NCBI GenBank assembly: GCA_030867875.1
Contig: JAOWCC010000311.1
Location: 310,001 to 374,000, forward strand
Length of the DNA stretch: 64,000 nucleotides
Direction: 5' to 3'
DNA from: Actinernus sp. WN-2022
Taxonomy: Eukaryota; Cnidaria; Anthozoa; Actiniaria; Actinernidae
Part shown: positions 11,851 through 19,704 of the stretch, one piece after another
Layout of the letters: each line of letters opens with the position of its first letter
Numbering within the stretch: the first letter of the stretch is position 1
Program-made: the position numbers and the translations under genes
Notes under the pieces: model-generated
What the model was told of the DNA's origin: nothing
The model's input: the letters and a program-made list of their open reading frames with translations, nothing else
The model's database searches: none

Positions 11851-12153
11851 TACCTGTTGTAGTTGAAATTGACCATACAGTTCAATTTGACCCGGTCAAA
11901 ACAAACTAGTTCAATTTGACCCAGTCAAAACAAACTAGTTCAATTTGACCCAGTCAAAACAAACTAGTTCAAATTGACCATGGTCAAAACAAACTAGTTT
12001 AATTTGACTCAAACAAATTAGTGAGCACACATTGTTGACGGTTAGGTTTTTTTTTAAATGTAGGGGTAGGATTTGGATTAGTTCACATGATTATTTGAAG
12101 TAAACTCATGGTCAAATTGAACTGAATGGTCAATTTCAACTGCAACATACATG
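11851..12153. repeat. Fold-back element enclosing five 29-bp tandem repeats
   Basis: Five copies of a 29-bp unit (TTCAATTTGACCCAGTCAAA plus ACAAACTAG) start at about 11881, 11910, 11939, 11968 and 11997. They are bracketed by inverted arms: 11851-11893 (GTTGTAGTTGAAATTGACCA...) and 12109-12153 (...TGGTCAATTTCAACTGCAAC). The unit itself contains TTTGACC...GGTCAAA symmetry, so the tract probably grew inside a fold-back transposon. Confidence 0.75.
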
Positions 12154-12274
12154 TACCCAAACCTTACCTCTACATGGGATGCATCAGACTCTGAATCGGT
12201 ACTGTTAATTGAAATATCTTCTGGGAGCCCTTCCTCTCCAGCACCATGTTCAAATATCCTGTTGGCCACCATAT

Positions 12275-13248
12275 CTAAATCACAAAATGGAAAAAAGGTA
12301 TTTATAATAATATTCATTAATTAAGGTTTTCACACTCACATGGGCACAAATGAGGCTCCTGATAAATTTGATGTCTAACCAACATTTTGCATTTTCTGGG
12401 ACCACTGATGCAGCATGCATTATTGTAAACCTATATGTACATCTAGCATCAATACATTTACTGCTGTTAATTTTGAGACAATCCTCAATAAGACATCAGA
12501 CAAGACTGTAGTAAACAAGCACATTTATAATTCTTTTAACTACTGCCACTTTGAGAACTCAAGAACTCTGATGCAAATTTGATCCTATGATGTCACATCA
12601 ACACATTTCTCACATCCTGTGATTTTGTCAGTTTTGTTGTCCTTGATGTAGGGAAAAATTGGTAAGAAGTGCAAGACACATTTTGCTAGCCTGCGTAGCA
12701 ACTGCCCAGGGGGAATGGGGAAGGAGGGAAGAGGAGGGGAGGGGGAATGGGGAGAGCAAAGGGAAAAGAGGGCTTGCAACGAACCCCCCATTTTTTCCCT
12801 TACGTCGCCCCCAAATTATAAATTCATTTTCAATGTTGTCTGACAATTGTCATCTGTGAAAATCAACCAATCAACTTCCTTGTTTCTGTTTGTTACAAAT
12901 GTTTGACCTTCGGTGTGAAGGAAGTTTAAAATTACCCCTAGGGAAAAACGAAGAAGAGAGGTCAAACATTTGGGCTATAAAATTGATTTCTGCATGGATT
13001 TTCACCAAATAAACACTGCATCAACCCCTCTGGTATCCATACTAAATTTACAGCGGGAAATTGTGGCTTTCGGTGAGCCCGCGATCCTCTCCCCACTCAT
13101 GGCTGGGCGCGCGTCTCAGCTTAGACAGGTTTTTAGCCAATCAAAAACTTGCCACTCAAATCCTGTCGCTGAATTGATTTGCATAATTTACATTGTAAAC
13201 TTTCGAAAGCCGAACCAAAGTCAAAGGCTTTCGATTGCTGTTTCAAAA
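12275..13248. other. Non-coding flank between transposase exon 1 and array unit 1
   Basis: No gene is seen. There is a G-rich purine tract (about 12705-12760) and a 13-bp inverted repeat AAATGTTTGACCT/AGGTCAAACATTT (12897-12909 and 12959-12971). A GGCTATAAAATT box follows at about 12973 and an ATTTGCAT octamer at about 13176. The TATA and octamer elements point toward U1 and could be a promoter, but they belong to the inserted sequence, not to the repeat unit. Confidence 0.4.
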
Positions 13249-13366
13249 TGCGTGCCACTCTACCCCATCACGTTAGCCGGAGACTATAAACAGACCTTAT
13301 GGCACACCAATAAAAAAGAAGATAGATCCATCTACTTTTAAAAAAGTAATCTCGGATGTCCAAGAA

Positions 13367-14827
13367 ATGACCAAGTTCTTTAGTTCGGAGATAAATCACC
13401 AACAACCAAGAATGAGTACTTCTACTATGGAAAAGCACCTGGAACGGTTGATGTTCTTTCTAGTTTACTGGTCAGACGAGTTGCATGTAACAGTTCATCT
13501 AGGTCTTGTTGATGATCTTAAAGTTGTGGAAGCTTTCATTGCTTATTTAAAGGAAGACAGGCGTGTTCAAAATACGACCGCTGCATGCTATGTGCAGTCC
13601 CTCATTACTGCTTTCAAACGTCTCCACGCTGACAAAAACAGAAAAGATTATGAAGCAGTCCAAAGCATATCAGATCTACGTGCAGTACAGAGCCAACTAC
13701 AAAGAGAACATACAGCCATAGCTGCAAATAGTACGCCACACGCTCTCCGATTATTATGGCCCCAGTTTCAAGAGCTAACACGAACCCTTCATTGTCTGTA
13801 CGAGGATGCGACTGGAATAGAAAGAGCACGAATACGTATGGATTTTATCATGTTGCTTCTGTTTGCAGTTAACCCAGGTAGAGCCAAAGAATTTAGAACT
13901 CTTCGCCTTTTAACAAATGTCGAAGATGGCGAAGTGCCTAAGTTGGTAGAAAGATTGTCTGAAGGAGAACATTGTATTGCCTTTACAAGAAATGACCATG
14001 TGTGGTTGATCGACAAAGGCTACAAAACCGTCAGAAAGTATGGGCCCAATGTTATTCGTTTCGATAACAATTTCCAATTTGTAACTTTTCACTTGAAACT
14101 CTACTGCGAGAAGTCTCGAGCACGTATTCTAGCAAGGGGATGTAAACAAGACTTGTTCTTTGTCAACAAACACGGCCTCCCATTCCAGTCTGCTGGCTCC
14201 TTTTCAATGTACCTGGCCAGAATCTTCAAAGTAAACCTTGGCTTTCACTGTACTATGAATGAAATGAGGCATGCCCTTGTAGAGCATTTTAGGTCAAGCC
14301 CTGAGTGTGGTGATGTTACTTTAGCAGAGTCCCTTGCGCGCGTATGTAAGCATAGCTTACGAACACAGATAACTATTTATGACAGACGTACAGAGCCTGA
14401 ACGACGTTCGAAAGCGTTATATTACCTCAACAGCTCAGCAGTTTCTTCTAATTTAGACGAAGCCGTTTCCGGACCCTCTTCAAGAATTTCAAATGACACA
14501 GACGAAGATAATTCGTCAGAATCAGAGACCATTCCTAGTGTAGGAGAAATTGTGGCTCTCGTCCCAGGAGGGAACAGCTCTACCGCTCATGACATTTTCA
14601 TCGCCAAAGTTTTAAAGTATGACGCAAATGGACATACGGCTCGACTGGCTTGGTTCAAAGAACTAGAAGACACTCCAGACCATTTCGTATTCCAAGTGGG
14701 CTCTCATGTTTGGGAAGAAAATGTAAAATCTTTGATTTACCCTATAGACTTTTTATACCAACGTCACAAAGTGGAACATACGAACTCAGAACCACTAGAA
14801 AAGACATTGATGCGCAAGTCGGTATGA
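13367..14827 (+). CDS. Tyrosine recombinase with C-terminal Tudor/SH3-like segment, unit 1
   Basis: 486 aa from ATG (MTKFF). YRs break and rejoin DNA through a covalent 3'-phosphotyrosine. Residues ~20-120 form a helical SAM-like core-binding domain. The catalytic domain (~125-350) shows R172 ('NPGRAKEF'), a likely hairpin Lys near 217-224, 'NEMRHALVEHF' with R301-H302 (Asn replaces the first His of HxxR), H329 ('CKHSLRTQ') and nucleophile Y338 ('ITIYDRR'). An acidic Ser/Asp/Glu linker (360-390) precedes 'VGEIVALVPGG...FIAKVLKYD...ARLAWFKEL...YPIDFLYQ' (391-463). That segment looks like a small beta-barrel of the Tudor/chromo-barrel type (inference). At the 3' end AAGTCG|GTATGA is a good splice donor, giving an alternative to the stop at 14825. 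Residue 96 is Glu here, Ala in the others. Closest known class is Crypton-like eukaryotic YRs; not a phage integrase, given the animal context. Confidence 0.85.
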   Translation: MTKFFSSEINHQQPRMSTSTMEKHLERLMFFLVYWSDELHVTVHLGLVDDLKVVEAFIAYLKEDRRVQNTTAACYVQSLITAFKRLHADKNRKDYEAVQSISDLRAVQSQLQREHTAIAANSTPHALRLLWPQFQELTRTLHCLYEDATGIERARIRMDFIMLLLFAVNPGRAKEFRTLRLLTNVEDGEVPKLVERLSEGEHCIAFTRNDHVWLIDKGYKTVRKYGPNVIRFDNNFQFVTFHLKLYCEKSRARILARGCKQDLFFVNKHGLPFQSAGSFSMYLARIFKVNLGFHCTMNEMRHALVEHFRSSPECGDVTLAESLARVCKHSLRTQITIYDRRTEPERRSKALYYLNSSAVSSNLDEAVSGPSSRISNDTDEDNSSESETIPSVGEIVALVPGGNSSTAHDIFIAKVLKYDANGHTARLAWFKELEDTPDHFVFQVGSHVWEENVKSLIYPIDFLYQRHKVEHTNSEPLEKTLMRKSV

Positions 14828-15189
14828 GAGGACGACCAAACATTTAGCCCACATCAGTACCAACCTTGACATGTTGTTGAAGGAAGTGCCGGATAAATTT
14901 AATTTCTTTCTCGTGAAACAAATGTTATGCAAAACCACTCAAACACATTTATCAATTTGCTTTAATCCTTCCTGCTCTCCTATTCACAAATTAATACTAA
15001 GTTTTGATTATGTTTCAAACAAAAAAAACAGGAATCAAAAGCTTTCATTCATTAGAACAATTGTTTCACACCCAAGTCCTTTTGCAACCAACAAAATCAC
15101 AACTACTAAATCTCTGCTACGTTACAATTAATGTTACTAGATTGGAATTACCAGTCGTAACCTAATTATCTTGATACAGCACGTCTAAG
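14822..15189 (+). other. Presumed intron between YR and RING-like exons (unit 1; same in all units)
   Basis: The donor is GTATGA at 14822. Two acceptors compete: GATACAG (exon from 15180), which would add His-Val and stop, and GTCTAAG ten bases later (exon from 15190). The second keeps phase 0 and opens the RING-like frame. The interval otherwise has only short chance frames. Confidence 0.5.
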
Positions 15190-15501
15190 CCTCGTCATAA
15201 CAAGAAACGTGACGCCTATCGTCTTCAAAGGTACAAAGCTAATATACAGCCTCGCGAGGAAGAGTTGTGCAAAATCTGTTGTACATTTAAGGAGGAAACG
15301 TTAAAACCAGCTCGATGCTGCAGAGTTTCTATGCACGAGTCATGCCTGGTGAAGTGGTTTAATAACGCCGAAACCAATGATCCTTACCTCTCCCGATTTT
15401 GCCGTAGGTCACTCCTGCCTGTTAACGGCGCCGATGTTAGCGAACATTTTGTATCTTGTGATCGATTGATCTATTTATTTGAACACGTGAATTTCAAATA
15501 A
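15190..15501 (+). CDS. RING-like zinc-finger terminal exon, unit 1
   Basis: The open frame has no ATG at its start, so it is best read as an exon. Joined to 14821 it continues the recombinase in phase 0 for 103 residues, giving a fusion of about 588 aa. It opens with a basic stretch (PRHNKKRDAYRLQRYK) and then 'EEELCKICCTF'. Numbering from the TTG at 15265, the possible zinc ligands are C2, C5, C18/C19, H24, C27 and C46. The block 'MHESCLVKW' matches the H-x2-C-x2-W core of RING-H2 fingers. The first histidine of that core and one Cys of the last CxxC pair are missing, so the finger is degenerate. Known RING fingers are mostly E3 ubiquitin ligases; that role is only a hypothesis here. Confidence 0.55.
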   Translation, partial: PRHNKKRDAYRLQRYKANIQPREEELCKICCTFKEETLKPARCCRVSMHESCLVKWFNNAETNDPYLSRFCRRSLLPVNGADVSEHFVSCDRLIYLFEHVNFK

Positions 15502-15522
15502 GAACATAATTCATCGCCCCTG

Positions 15523-15545
15523 GGGTTAGGGTTGGGCCCTAACCC
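15523..15545. repeat. Telomere-like TTAGGG hairpin (unit 1; once per unit U0-U9)
   Basis: GGGTTAGGG (15523-15531), TTGGG spacer, CCCTAACCC (15537-15545) form a perfect 9-bp stem just 21 bases after the RING-like stop codon. It is present in every complete unit; U3 has one G fewer. It could end or shape the transcript, or be a remnant of telomeric sequence. Confidence 0.7.
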
Positions 15546-15564
15546 AGTGAGCGACTATAGCAAT

Positions 15565-15690
15565 TTCGATTATTGGACCATATTCGGAGTAACGTACCGG
15601 TGGTGACATCAACCAATAGATTGGGTCTGGGTACGTGCCAATCTACCCCAGCACCTGAGATGGGACGATACAAACATATATAATGAAAGA
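15565..15690. repeat. Site A: diverged direct copy of the unit-junction motif (unit 1)
   Basis: The stretch containing CCAATAGATTGGGTCTGGGT, then ACGTGCCAATCTACCCCAGCAC, is related to site B 786 bp downstream (CCAATAGATTGGGTTTGGGT, then GCGTGCCACTCTACCCCATCAC). Similarity extends ~50 bp upstream (TTGGACCATATT / TTGGACTATATT) and into a TATA-like box downstream (ATACAAACATATATAAT / CTATAAACAG). Confidence 0.7.
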
Positions 15691-15726
15691 CCAGGTTAAT
15701 AGTACATTTGCATGATGATGTCACAT

Positions 15727-15857
15727 ACTACAACTACCAGAACTCTTTGCGCGAATCCTTTTGTTCCTCTATTTTGGACCATTGTCTTGGAATTCTCAAA
15801 GGAGTTTAAAAATCTGAATGAGAAAGATAATTTGAAAAGGATTCTGGTAGTTGTAGT
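15727..15857. repeat. 131-bp fold-back with perfect 16-bp terminal inverted repeats (unit 1; all complete units)
   Basis: ACTACAACTACCAGAA at 15727-15742 is exactly reversed and complemented at 15842-15857. Inner words GAATCCTTTT/AAAAGGATTC extend the symmetry. It resembles a small MITE trapped in the unit before amplification. Confidence 0.8.
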
Positions 15858-16355
15858 AAAATGACGCCATAATGAAAATGTCATATTGAGCACATGGCAG
15901 ATCTCGCAATGGACAACAACAACGGTGGCAAAAAGCTGAACCACAAAAATGTTTTTCTGGGTTCTCATCTGAAGTATTTTTCATAAAAAAAATGTCCTTT
16001 TGCAGGAACGCAATCACGTGGTTATGCATGCTGGTTCACAAAAAATATAGGAACGCATCCAACGCTTTCCCCTGGAGATCACAAACTCAATTCATTATTC
16101 GTTTACAAAGTATTATATCAGCACGTGACTGTTTCCTGCAAAAGGCCTATTGGTTGCCATAATAACGGCGGGAGGGTATGGGGTTTACTTCCAATTTAGA
16201 TCATGGAATACTTCAGTGTGTTATTCTTGCGAGCATTTCTTTTAAAAAATATTTTATTCCTATAGGATTTTTTCATCCTTACTGATTGGAAGAACGCTTT
16301 ATATGTAGTTTTATTGTTACTGTTAAAGAAAAGACTATGGCGATGATTTAGATTT
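15858..16355. other. Intergenic part of the unit (unit 1)
   Basis: No gene is supported. There are two CACGTG E-boxes (about 16014 and 16122), a TTGGTTGCCATAATAACGGCGGGAG stretch reminiscent of a promoter, and AT-rich sequence. The minus-strand frames of 61-90 codons crossing this area repeat only because the unit repeats. Confidence 0.4.
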
Positions 16356-16480
16356 TTGGACTATATTAGAGTCTCGGAGCAATGTACTAAGGCATCCACC
16401 AATAGATTGGGTTTGGGTGCGTGCCACTCTACCCCATCACGTTAGCCGGAGACTATAAACAGACCTTATGGCACACCAAT
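16356..16480 (+). promoter_or_regulatory. Site B: unit junction and probable 5' leader/promoter of the next YR gene
   Basis: The motif CCAATAGATTGGGTTTGGGT crosses each unit junction (base 16417/16418 for U1/U2). The stretch after it holds GGAGACTATAAACAGACC, a TATA-like box about 85 bases before the YR ATG. CCAAT upstream of a TATA-like box is a plausible animal promoter layout. Its duplicate, site A, lies 786 bp upstream. Confidence 0.45.
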
Positions 16481-16535
16481 AAAAAAGAAGATAGATCCAT
16501 CTACTTTTAAAAAAGTAATCTCGGATGTCCAAGAA

Positions 16536-17996
16536 ATGACCAAGTTCTTTAGTTCGGAGATAAATCACCAACAACCAAGAATGAGTACTTCTACTATGGA
16601 AAAGCACCTGGAACGGTTGATGTTCTTTCTAGTTTACTGGTCAGACGAGTTGCATGTAACAGTTCATCTAGGTCTTGTTGATGATCTTAAAGTTGTGGAA
16701 GCTTTCATTGCTTATTTAAAGGAAGACAGGCGTGTTCAAAATACGACCGCTGCATGCTATGTGCAGTCCCTCATTACTGCTTTCAAACGTCTCCACGCTG
16801 ACAAAAACAGAAAAGATTATGCAGCAGTCCAAAGCATATCAGATCTACGTGCAGTACAGAGCCAACTACAAAGAGAACATACAGCCATAGCTGCAAATAG
16901 TACGCCACACGCTCTCCGATTATTATGGCCCCAGTTTCAAGAGCTAACACGAACCCTTCATTGTCTGTACGAGGATGCGACTGGAATAGAAAGAGCACGA
17001 ATACGTATGGATTTTATCATGTTGCTTCTGTTTGCAGTTAACCCAGGTAGAGCCAAAGAATTTAGAACTCTTCGCCTTTTAACAAATGTCGAAGATGGCG
17101 AAGTGCCTAAGTTGGTAGAAAGATTGTCTGAAGGAGAACATTGTATTGCCTTTACAAGAAATGACCATGTGTGGTTGATCGACAAAGGCTACAAAACCGT
17201 CAGAAAGTATGGGCCCAATGTTATTCGTTTCGATAACAATTTCCAATTTGTAACTTTTCACTTGAAACTCTACTGCGAGAAGTCTCGAGCACGTATTCTA
17301 GCAAGGGGATGTAAACAAGACTTGTTCTTTGTCAACAAACACGGCCTCCCATTCCAGTCTGCTGGCTCCTTTTCAATGTACCTGGCCAGAATCTTCAAAG
17401 TAAACCTTGGCTTTCACTGTACTATGAATGAAATGAGGCATGCCCTTGTAGAGCATTTTAGGTCAAGCCCTGAGTGTGGTGATGTTACTTTAGCAGAGTC
17501 CCTTGCGCGCGTATGTAAGCATAGCTTACGAACACAGATAACTATTTATGACAGACGTACAGAGCCTGAACGACGTTCGAAAGCGTTATATTACCTCAAC
17601 AGCTCAGCAGTTTCTTCTAATTTAGACGAAGCCGTTTCCGGACCCTCTTCAAGAATTTCAAATGACACAGACGAAGATAATTCGTCAGAATCAGAGACCA
17701 TTCCTAGTGTAGGAGAAATTGTGGCTCTCGTCCCAGGAGGGAACAGCTCTACCGCTCATGACATTTTCATCGCCAAAGTTTTAAAGTATGACGCAAATGG
17801 ACATACGGCTCGACTGGCTTGGTTCAAAGAACTAGAAGACACTCCAGACCATTTCGTATTCCAAGTGGGCTCTCATGTTTGGGAAGAAAATGTAAAATCT
17901 TTGATTTACCCTATAGACTTTTTATACCAACGTCACAAAGTGGAACATACGAACTCAGAACCACTAGAAAAGACATTGATGCGCAAGTCGGTATGA
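16536..17996 (+). CDS. Tyrosine recombinase, unit 2
   Basis: 486 aa, identical to unit 1 except Ala for Glu at residue 96, the state shared by units 2-10. Catalytic residues, linker, Tudor-like segment and the GTATGA donor are all intact. Confidence 0.85.
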   Translation: MTKFFSSEINHQQPRMSTSTMEKHLERLMFFLVYWSDELHVTVHLGLVDDLKVVEAFIAYLKEDRRVQNTTAACYVQSLITAFKRLHADKNRKDYAAVQSISDLRAVQSQLQREHTAIAANSTPHALRLLWPQFQELTRTLHCLYEDATGIERARIRMDFIMLLLFAVNPGRAKEFRTLRLLTNVEDGEVPKLVERLSEGEHCIAFTRNDHVWLIDKGYKTVRKYGPNVIRFDNNFQFVTFHLKLYCEKSRARILARGCKQDLFFVNKHGLPFQSAGSFSMYLARIFKVNLGFHCTMNEMRHALVEHFRSSPECGDVTLAESLARVCKHSLRTQITIYDRRTEPERRSKALYYLNSSAVSSNLDEAVSGPSSRISNDTDEDNSSESETIPSVGEIVALVPGGNSSTAHDIFIAKVLKYDANGHTARLAWFKELEDTPDHFVFQVGSHVWEENVKSLIYPIDFLYQRHKVEHTNSEPLEKTLMRKSV

Positions 17997-18358
17997 GAGG
18001 ACGACCAAACATTTAGCCCACATCAGTACCAACCTTGACATGTTGTTGAAGGAAGTGCCGGATAAATTTAATTTCTTTCTCGTGAAACAAATGTTATGCA
18101 AAACCACTCAAACACATTTATCAATTTGCTTTAATCCTTCCTGCTCTCCTATTCACAAATTAATACTAAGTTTTGATTATGTTTCAAACAAAAAAAACAG
18201 GAATCAAAAGCTTTCATTCATTAGAACAATTGTTTCACACCCAAGTCCTTTTGCAACCAACAAAATCACAACTACTAAATCTCTGCTACGTTACAATTAA
18301 TGTTACTAGATTGGAATTACCAGTCGTAACCTAATTATCTTGATACAGCACGTCTAAG

Positions 18359-18670
18359 CCTCGTCATAACAAGAAACGTGACGCCTATCGTCTTCAAAGG
18401 TACAAAGCTAATATACAGCCTCGCGAGGAAGAGTTGTGCAAAATCTGTTGTACATTTAAGGAGGAAACGTTAAAACCAGCTCGATGCTGCAGAGTTTCTA
18501 TGCACGAGTCATGCCTGGTGAAGTGGTTTAATAACGCCGAAACCAATGATCCTTACCTCTCCCGATTTTGCCGTAGGTCACTCCTGCCTGTTAACGGCGC
18601 CGATGTTAGCGAACATTTTGTATCTTGTGATCGATTGATCTATTTATTTGAACACGTGAATTTCAAATAA
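18359..18670 (+). CDS. RING-like exon, unit 2
   Basis: Identical in protein to unit 1; the same in-phase acceptor is present. This unit has GGCTGCC for GGTTGCC at about 19321 in its intergenic part. Confidence 0.55.
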   Translation, partial: PRHNKKRDAYRLQRYKANIQPREEELCKICCTFKEETLKPARCCRVSMHESCLVKWFNNAETNDPYLSRFCRRSLLPVNGADVSEHFVSCDRLIYLFEHVNFK

Positions 18671-19704
18671 GAACATAATTCATCGCCCCTGGGGTTAGGG
18701 TTGGGCCCTAACCCAGTGAGCGACTATAGCAATTTCGATTATTGGACCATATTCGGAGTAACGTACCGGTGGTGACATCAACCAATAGATTGGGTCTGGG
18801 TACGTGCCAATCTACCCCAGCACCTGAGATGGGACGATACAAACATATATAATGAAAGACCAGGTTAATAGTACATTTGCATGATGATGTCACATACTAC
18901 AACTACCAGAACTCTTTGCGCGAATCCTTTTGTTCCTCTATTTTGGACCATTGTCTTGGAATTCTCAAAGGAGTTTAAAAATCTGAATGAGAAAGATAAT
19001 TTGAAAAGGATTCTGGTAGTTGTAGTAAAATGACGCCATAATGAAAATGTCATATTGAGCACATGGCAGATCTCGCAATGGACAACAACAACGGTGGCAA
19101 AAAGCTGAACCACAAAAATGTTTTTCTGGGTTCTCATCTGAAGTATTTTTCATAAAAAAAATGTCCTTTTGCAGGAACGCAATCACGTGGTTATGCATGC
19201 TGGTTCACAAAAAATATAGGAACGCATCCAACGCTTTCCCCTGGAGATCACAAACTCAATTCATTATTCGTTTACAAAGTATTATATCAGCACGTGACTG
19301 TTTCCTGCAAAAGGCCTATTGGCTGCCATAATAACGGCGGGAGGGTATGGGGTTTACTTCCAATTTAGATCATGGAATACTTCAGTGTGTTATTCTTGCG
19401 AGCATTTCTTTTAAAAAATATTTTATTCCTATAGGATTTTTTCATCCTTACTGATTGGAAGAACGCTTTATATGTAGTTTTATTGTTACTGTTAAAGAAA
19501 AGACTATGGCGATGATTTAGATTTTTGGACTATATTAGAGTCTCGGAGCAATGTACTAAGGCATCCACCAATAGATTGGGTTTGGGTGCGTGCCACTCTA
19601 CCCCATCACGTTAGCCGGAGACTATAAACAGACCTTATGGCACACCAATAAAAAAGAAGATAGATCCATCTACTTTTAAAAAAGTAATCTCGGATGTCCA
19701 AGAA

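Larger units (their letters stand above)
9306..12167. other. Transposase intron (2.9 kb) rich in simple repeats
   Basis: This stretch separates the two coding exons of the transposase. It holds poly-C tracts (9481-9497 and about 10723-10736), a perfect 16-bp hairpin, two fold-back elements, an ATT microsatellite and two minisatellites, listed separately. No independent gene is supported. Confidence 0.55.
6704..12272 (-). pseudogene. Tnp2-family (EnSpm/CACTA) transposase, two coding exons, one frameshift
   Basis: Exon 1 (12272-12168) starts at an ATG just inside a TTTAG acceptor and encodes 35 residues rich in Asp, Glu and Ser. It ends GAG|GTAAGG and joins in phase to exon 2 at 9305 (TTTCAG|AAT). 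Exon 2 runs to a TGA at 6704-6706. Hallmarks are a CxxC...CxxH-type zinc region near residues 140-190, 'LVGIIPGLIREPASLNEFL', 'LGHAARLGCSRCFKQFPG', the strongly diagnostic 'IDPMHNLFLGSAKYMFKLWL', and, further on, 'NIHLHGHLKECIIDYGPLYGFWCFSFERYNGLLG' order. The frame breaks once at the six-T run 7779-7784; five would keep it open. This is either a sequencing/consensus slip or a single inactivating mutation. The gene catalyses cut-and-paste transposition in known families; activity here is unknown. Confidence 0.8.
4229..13248 (-). mobile_element. Insertion with CACTA-type left end carrying an EnSpm/Tnp2-like transposase
   Basis: The 9020-bp segment interrupts a motif that is continuous at the other unit junctions: U0 stops at GGGTTTGG and U1 starts at TGCGTGCC, with one G lost. 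The left end begins CACTAGGCGAAAATAGG, and dense subterminal direct and inverted motifs follow. It carries a two-exon minus-strand gene for a Tnp2-family transposase, the family encoded by CACTA (En/Spm) elements. The gene points away from the right side, so the right end would be the element's 5' end. No matching CTAGTG terminus or short target duplication is visible at 13240-13255. The right end is therefore probably deleted, or the insert is composite. Confidence 0.6.

Noticed and set aside
13240..13255. Right terminal inverted repeat of the CACTA element
   Set aside because: No CTAGTG end, no match to the reverse complement of the left terminus, and no target duplication could be found by eye.
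13614..14092. Minus-strand frames of 60-75 codons inside the YR gene
   Set aside because: These are shadows of the recombinase coding strand.
14871..15131. 86-codon plus-strand frame after the YR stop (MLLKEVPDKF...)
   Set aside because: It lies in the presumed intron, loses its first ATG in U7 and its frame in U3, and shows no recognisable domain. Kept as intron.
15539..16029. Minus-strand frames of 61-90 codons repeated in every unit
   Set aside because: They recur only because the unit recurs, overlap hairpins and fold-backs, show no domain, and have no splice or start logic.
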